Source: Haliangium sp050303215 (lineage in GTDB: Bacteria > Myxococcota_A > Polyangia > Haliangiales > Haliangiaceae). From it: 64,000 nt of DNA. The translations under genes and the position numbers were made by a program. The stretch covers positions 13,602 to 77,601 of the forward strand of contig NZ_JBNLBH010000027.1 in NCBI RefSeq assembly GCF_050303215.1. The letters run 5' to 3'. Below the pieces are notes generated by a model, which was not told the DNA's origin, did not search any database, and saw only the letters and a program-made list of their open reading frames with translations. This document shows, piece by piece, positions 61,311-64,000 of the stretch. Within the stretch, counting starts at the first letter, position 1, and each line of letters starts with the position of its first letter.

Positions 61311-62366
61311 CCAGGTCGGGTAGTCGATATAGCCCTCGGGGCCGGGCGTGAAGTAGGCGTCGGTGTTGGCCTCTTGCAGCGGCAGGCGGTTGCGCAGCCG
61401 ATACGGCAGGTCTGGGTTGGCGACGAAGTACTGGCCGAAACCGATCGCGGCCGCCGGGGTCGAGGTCAGGGTTTCTTCGGCCTTGTCGGCGCTGTCGTAA
61501 CCGCCGGTGATGATCAGCGCGGCGTCGATCTGGTCGTACAGCGTCTCCTGCGGCCAACCGGTGTTCTGCAGGTGGACCCAACCCAGCCCCATGCCGTGGA
61601 GCCCGGCGAACAAGGCCGCGTACAGCGACGCGGGGTCGTCCTCGACGATGTCGTTGTAGTTGCCGCCGGGGCTCAGGCGCACGCCGATGCGACCGGCGCC
61701 ATCGACCGAGCTCATGGCTTTGAGCACCTCGATGATGTAGCGCGACCGACCCTCGGGGCTGCCGCCGTAGCCATCCGTGCGCAGGTTGGCGTTGCTCGAC
61801 AAGAACTGCTGTCCGAGATAACCGTTGGCGCCGTGCAGCTCGACCCCGTCGAAGCCGGCCTCGAAGGCCAGCTCGGTGGAGCGGCGGTGTTCTTCGACGA
61901 TGCCGGCGATGCCCTCCTCGGTGAGGGCCTCGGGCGTAGCCTTGGGCTGGAAGCCCTCCTGATCGGTATACATCTCCCCGGCGGCGGCGACGGCCGACGG
62001 GGCGACGAAGCCGGCCGGGTGGAGCTGGTTGAGCGGGTGGCCGATGCGGCCGACGTGCATGATCTGGAGCGCGATGAGCCCGCCGGCCTCGTGCACCGCG
62101 TGCGTGATCGCGCGCCAGGCCTTGACCTGTTCGACGGTGTGCATGCCCGGGGTGCGGCAGTAGCCCTGGCCCTGATAGCTGCACTGGGTGCCTTCGGTGA
62201 TGATGAGCCCAGCGCTGGCGCGCTGGCGGTAGTAGGTGACCGCGATGGGGGGCTGAACGCCTTCCCGGTCGGCGCGGCAACGGGTCATGGGGGCCATGAC
62301 GACGGCGTTGCGCAGGGACAGCGAGCCGATGGTCGTGGGCGCAAAGAGACGGGGTTCGTTGGCCAT
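61290..62366 (-). CDS. Old Yellow Enzyme family NADH:flavin oxidoreductase
   Basis: The protein has 358 residues. ATG 62366 follows GAGGAGG. Landmarks of the FMN-binding TIM barrel are visible: LRNAVVMAPMTRCRA (Thr for FMN tuning), QIMHVGRIGHPLNQ, GVELHGANGYLGQQFLS (His/Asn that bind the substrate carbonyl or nitro group), RTDGYGGSPEGRSRYI and RLSPGGNYNDI. Near the C-terminus GQYFVANPDLPYRL is typical. It reduces activated alkenes and nitro compounds with NAD(P)H. It is a single gene convergent with the EamA operon. Confidence 0.94.
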   Translation of the reverse strand: MANEPRLFAPTTIGSLSLRNAVVMAPMTRCRADREGVQPPIAVTYYRQRASAGLIITEGTQCSYQGQGYCRTPGMHTVEQVKAWRAITHAVHEAGGLIALQIMHVGRIGHPLNQLHPAGFVAPSAVAAAGEMYTDQEGFQPKATPEALTEEGIAGIVEEHRRSTELAFEAGFDGVELHGANGYLGQQFLSSNANLRTDGYGGSPEGRSRYIIEVLKAMSSVDGAGRIGVRLSPGGNYNDIVEDDPASLYAALFAGLHGMGLGWVHLQNTGWPQETLYDQIDAALIITGGYDSADKAEETLTSTPAAAIGFGQYFVANPDLPYRLRNRLPLQEANTDAYFTPGPEGYIDYPTWDERQER

Positions 62367-62511
62367 GGTGTCCTCCTCAAAAGGCCGGACTGTAGAGCCC
62401 GCCGGGAGCCCTTGTCCACGGCCTCGGCGTCGACGTGGCGGGGCCGTCGTGGGGAGGGGACACATGGTCCGACACATTGACGCCCAGGCCGGCCGCGCGT
62501 AGACTCGCGCC

Positions 62512-63018
62512 GTGCTCGGGTCTCGCGCATCCCTCCTCGCCGTCGCCGTCGCCGTCACGGCGACGGCCTGCGGCTGGGGCAACAGCAAGCAGATCGAAGT
62601 GAAGTACGTGCCGGCCGAGGCCGGCGACGGCGGCGCGGATCCAGCGGCCGCCGACTCGGACGCCTCGACCGCCGACGCCGCGGCCGGCGGCCACGCCGAG
62701 CCTGCCGCTGCCGGCGCCGAGGGCGACGCGGCGGCCGAGGCCAAGCGCGACCCGGCCGCGGTCGAGATCCTGGCCATCGGGCCGCCCGCGCGCCCACACA
62801 AGGTGCTCGGCCGGATCAGCGTACGCCAGTCCGACAAAGACAACATCGCGCCCGCGCGCCTGGTCGATGCCGTGCGGGTCCAGGCGGCCGAGCGTGGCTG
62901 CGACGCGGTCGTGCTGGAGCCGCCCTACGACGAGCAAGTGCGGGTCCGGGCCTCGCGCTTCGAGCACCTGGTCATCACCCGCCTGGTCTACAACGGGGCG
63001 TGCATTGCCTATGAGTGA
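62512..63018 (+). CDS. Lipoprotein, uncharacterised (tandem paralogue A)
   Basis: The protein has 168 residues with a GTG start at 62512. The signal (ASLLAVAVAVTATAC) ends at a lipobox-like Cys. A low-complexity Ala/Asp/Glu-rich stalk (about 35-80) leads to a compact C-terminal domain: VLGRISVRQSDKDNIAP, VRVQAAERGCDAVVLEPP and a final VYNGACIAYE. That domain matches the end of the following gene. The stop overlaps the next start by 8 bases, so the two are coupled. No family name is recognised. Confidence 0.75.
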   Translation: MLGSRASLLAVAVAVTATACGWGNSKQIEVKYVPAEAGDGGADPAAADSDASTADAAAGGHAEPAAAGAEGDAAAEAKRDPAAVEILAIGPPARPHKVLGRISVRQSDKDNIAPARLVDAVRVQAAERGCDAVVLEPPYDEQVRVRASRFEHLVITRLVYNGACIAYE

Positions 63019-63442
63019 GCCAAGCGCGCGACGCGACTCGACCGCGGCCCTCGCGCGCGCGCTGGCGGGCGCGGCCGTGGCCGTGGCCGTGGCCGTGGCC
63101 GTGACGATGCCCGGCTGCGGCGCCAGCACCCAGCCCGACTTCGTGGCCACCAACCCGTCGCCGCGGCCGCTATCCGCGCGCCCGGCGGCCGAGGTCAAGG
63201 TGCTCGACGGCGCGCCCAGCTACGACTACACCGAGGTCGGCCTGATCGAGGCCCTCGGCGACGACGACTGGGACCCGGCGGCGCAGGCGGCCGTGCGCGC
63301 CGAGCTCGGGCGCATCGGGGCCGAGCACGGCTGCGACGCGGTCGTGATCTTCGCCGAGATCGACTGGGTGTACGTCGTCGAGTCATCCGGGGCCAGCAAC
63401 GAGCGCCGCGGCTATCGCGGCGCCTGCGTCGTGCGCCGCTGA
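63011..63442 (+). CDS. Lipoprotein, uncharacterised (tandem paralogue B)
   Basis: The protein has 143 residues and starts at ATG 63011, overlapping the previous gene by 8 bases. The signal core is an almost pure Val/Ala run (AVAVAVAVAV) encoded by tandem GCCGTG hexamers, ending in TMPGC as the lipobox. The C-terminal domain has EVGLIEALGDDDWDP, VRAELGRIGAEHGCDAVVIF and YRGACVVRR, which align with paralogue A (shared GCDAVV and GAC ends). The paired Cys may form a disulfide. Function unknown. Confidence 0.78.
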   Translation: MSEPSARRDSTAALARALAGAAVAVAVAVAVTMPGCGASTQPDFVATNPSPRPLSARPAAEVKVLDGAPSYDYTEVGLIEALGDDDWDPAAQAAVRAELGRIGAEHGCDAVVIFAEIDWVYVVESSGASNERRGYRGACVVRR

Positions 63443-63504
63443 GCGTGCGGACGTGCTCTCGGCGCTCGCCGTGCGACAGCGCCCAGCCGCCGTGCGAACC
63501 CATC

Positions 63505-63569
63505 GTGCTACGACGCACGCCGGGCTGCGGCGCCGCAGTGCTACGGCCCCGCCGGGCTACGGCGCCCGG
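63505..63569. repeat. Imperfect 32-33 base tandem pair
   Basis: Two adjacent copies of the pattern GTGCTACG-x-C-x-CGCCGGGCTRCGGCGCC start at 63505 and 63538. The second copy runs into the end of the convergent nuclease-like gene. No terminator T run accompanies it. Confidence 0.5.
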
Positions 63570-64000
63570 ACCTTGACGACCTTGCCGTCGAAGGCCACGG
63601 CCAGCGCGTGGATGGGCTCGGCCCCCAGGGCGCGCAGCTCGGCGTCGTAGTCCTTGGCGGCGATCTGGGTCAGGCCCTCGGCCACGGCCTCGTCCAGAGA
63701 CTTGACCCCGGGTCGGGCGACCTTGAGCTCGAGCAGCACCCCGGGCCGACCGGCCTCGGCCGGCGCGATCATCACGTCCGGGCGGCCCTTGCCCGACTCG
63801 CGGTTGGAGCGGACCCGGTGTCCGGGTTCGAGCACGGCCAAGAGCCCGATCAGGAAGCAGTGATACAGGCTCTCGGGGTCGGGATGGCCGGCATCGTGAT
63901 ACGAGAGCAGGTTCAGGGCCAGGGCCTGGAGTTGCTCTTCGAAGCCGGCGGCGTCGCCGCCGAGCAGGGACCGGGTCAGCTTGGCCAGGTTGCCGCCGTG
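63557..64000 (-). CDS. PD-(D/E)XK nuclease domain protein (DUF1703-type), C-terminal part
   Basis: The gene runs leftward into the window from beyond 64000, so the N-terminus is missing; 147 residues are visible and in frame to the edge. The pattern LLSYHDAGHPDPESLYHCF, then RSNRESGKGRPDVMI with the Asp, LLELKVARPG with Glu-x-Lys, and a closing AVAFDGKVVKV matches the PF08011 (PDDEXK_9) domain. That domain usually sits at the C-terminus of proteins with an AAA-ATPase-like front (DUF1703/AAA_9 type). Those proteins are common in gut and environmental bacteria and are of unproven function; a nuclease role is inferred. Confidence 0.85.
   Translation of the reverse strand, partial: HGGNLAKLTRSLLGGDAAGFEEQLQALALNLLSYHDAGHPDPESLYHCFLIGLLAVLEPGHRVRSNRESGKGRPDVMIAPAEAGRPGVLLELKVARPGVKSLDEAVAEGLTQIAAKDYDAELRALGAEPIHALAVAFDGKVVKVRAP

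Overview
The window is very GC-rich, densely packed and bacterial. Its gene content points to Myxococcota, probably a Nannocystales- or Haliangiales-like lineage. It carries Myxococcus-type cysteine-rich repeats, an ADYC-domain protein, large Ser/Thr kinases, FHA proteins, PEGA proteins, many small lipoproteins and a tubulin-detyrosinase-like QEGLA protein. I saw no tRNA, rRNA, CRISPR array, insertion sequence or prophage. Species placement is inference from gene content only.

Left part (1-15.7 kb). A leftward pair encodes a PEGA/TPR protein and a cysteine-rich repeat protein joined by a 4-base GTGA overlap. It diverges, across an unusually AT-rich repeat-bearing spacer, from a rightward signalling island. 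The island holds a Ser/Thr kinase with HEAT repeats, a second HEAT protein, an ECF sigma factor without the usual acidic region-2.2 motif, two tandem FHA proteins with winged-helix-like tails, and a 1353-residue kinase-nSTAND-FGE fusion. Phosphorylation, phospho-threonine reading and transcription output all lie in one 12-kb run. This is the best candidate in the window for an undescribed system.

Middle left (15.7-24.5 kb). On the minus strand lie a small lipoprotein, an ADYC protein and an operon of RimK-type ligase, ABC ATPase and ABC-2 permease. Divergent from RimK are a QEGLA (HExxxH) putative peptidase and an epimerase-cupin fusion. A NAD-type glutamate dehydrogenase follows on the minus strand.

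Centre (25-48 kb). A TonB-dependent receptor ends at a clear hairpin. Then come an AI-2E-family permease with two MCE proteins, and a tightly packed trio of lipoprotein, EF-hand membrane protein and subtilase with a histidine-rich tail. Next are a GH63-like glycosidase, a BioF2-type acetyltransferase with a VOC protein, and a rightward run: M28 peptidase, YdcF-like protein, ArsC/Spx-like thioredoxin-fold protein, DUF4105 membrane protein, quinone oxidoreductase, RecD and a tiny Cys-rich protein. A DUF3050 diiron-oxidase-like gene lies on the opposite strand.

Right part (48-64 kb). Here are a PHP-phosphoesterase/glycosyltransferase fusion, class I fumarase, a VWA lipoprotein and a large helical protein ending in a ribosomal L7/L12-like domain. 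A three-gene operon of FAD oxidoreductase, class-I glutamine amidotransferase and EamA exporter looks like a small metabolite cassette. It is followed by an Old Yellow Enzyme, two tandem paralogous lipoproteins and the C-terminus of a PD-(D/E)XK (DUF1703-type) protein running off the edge.
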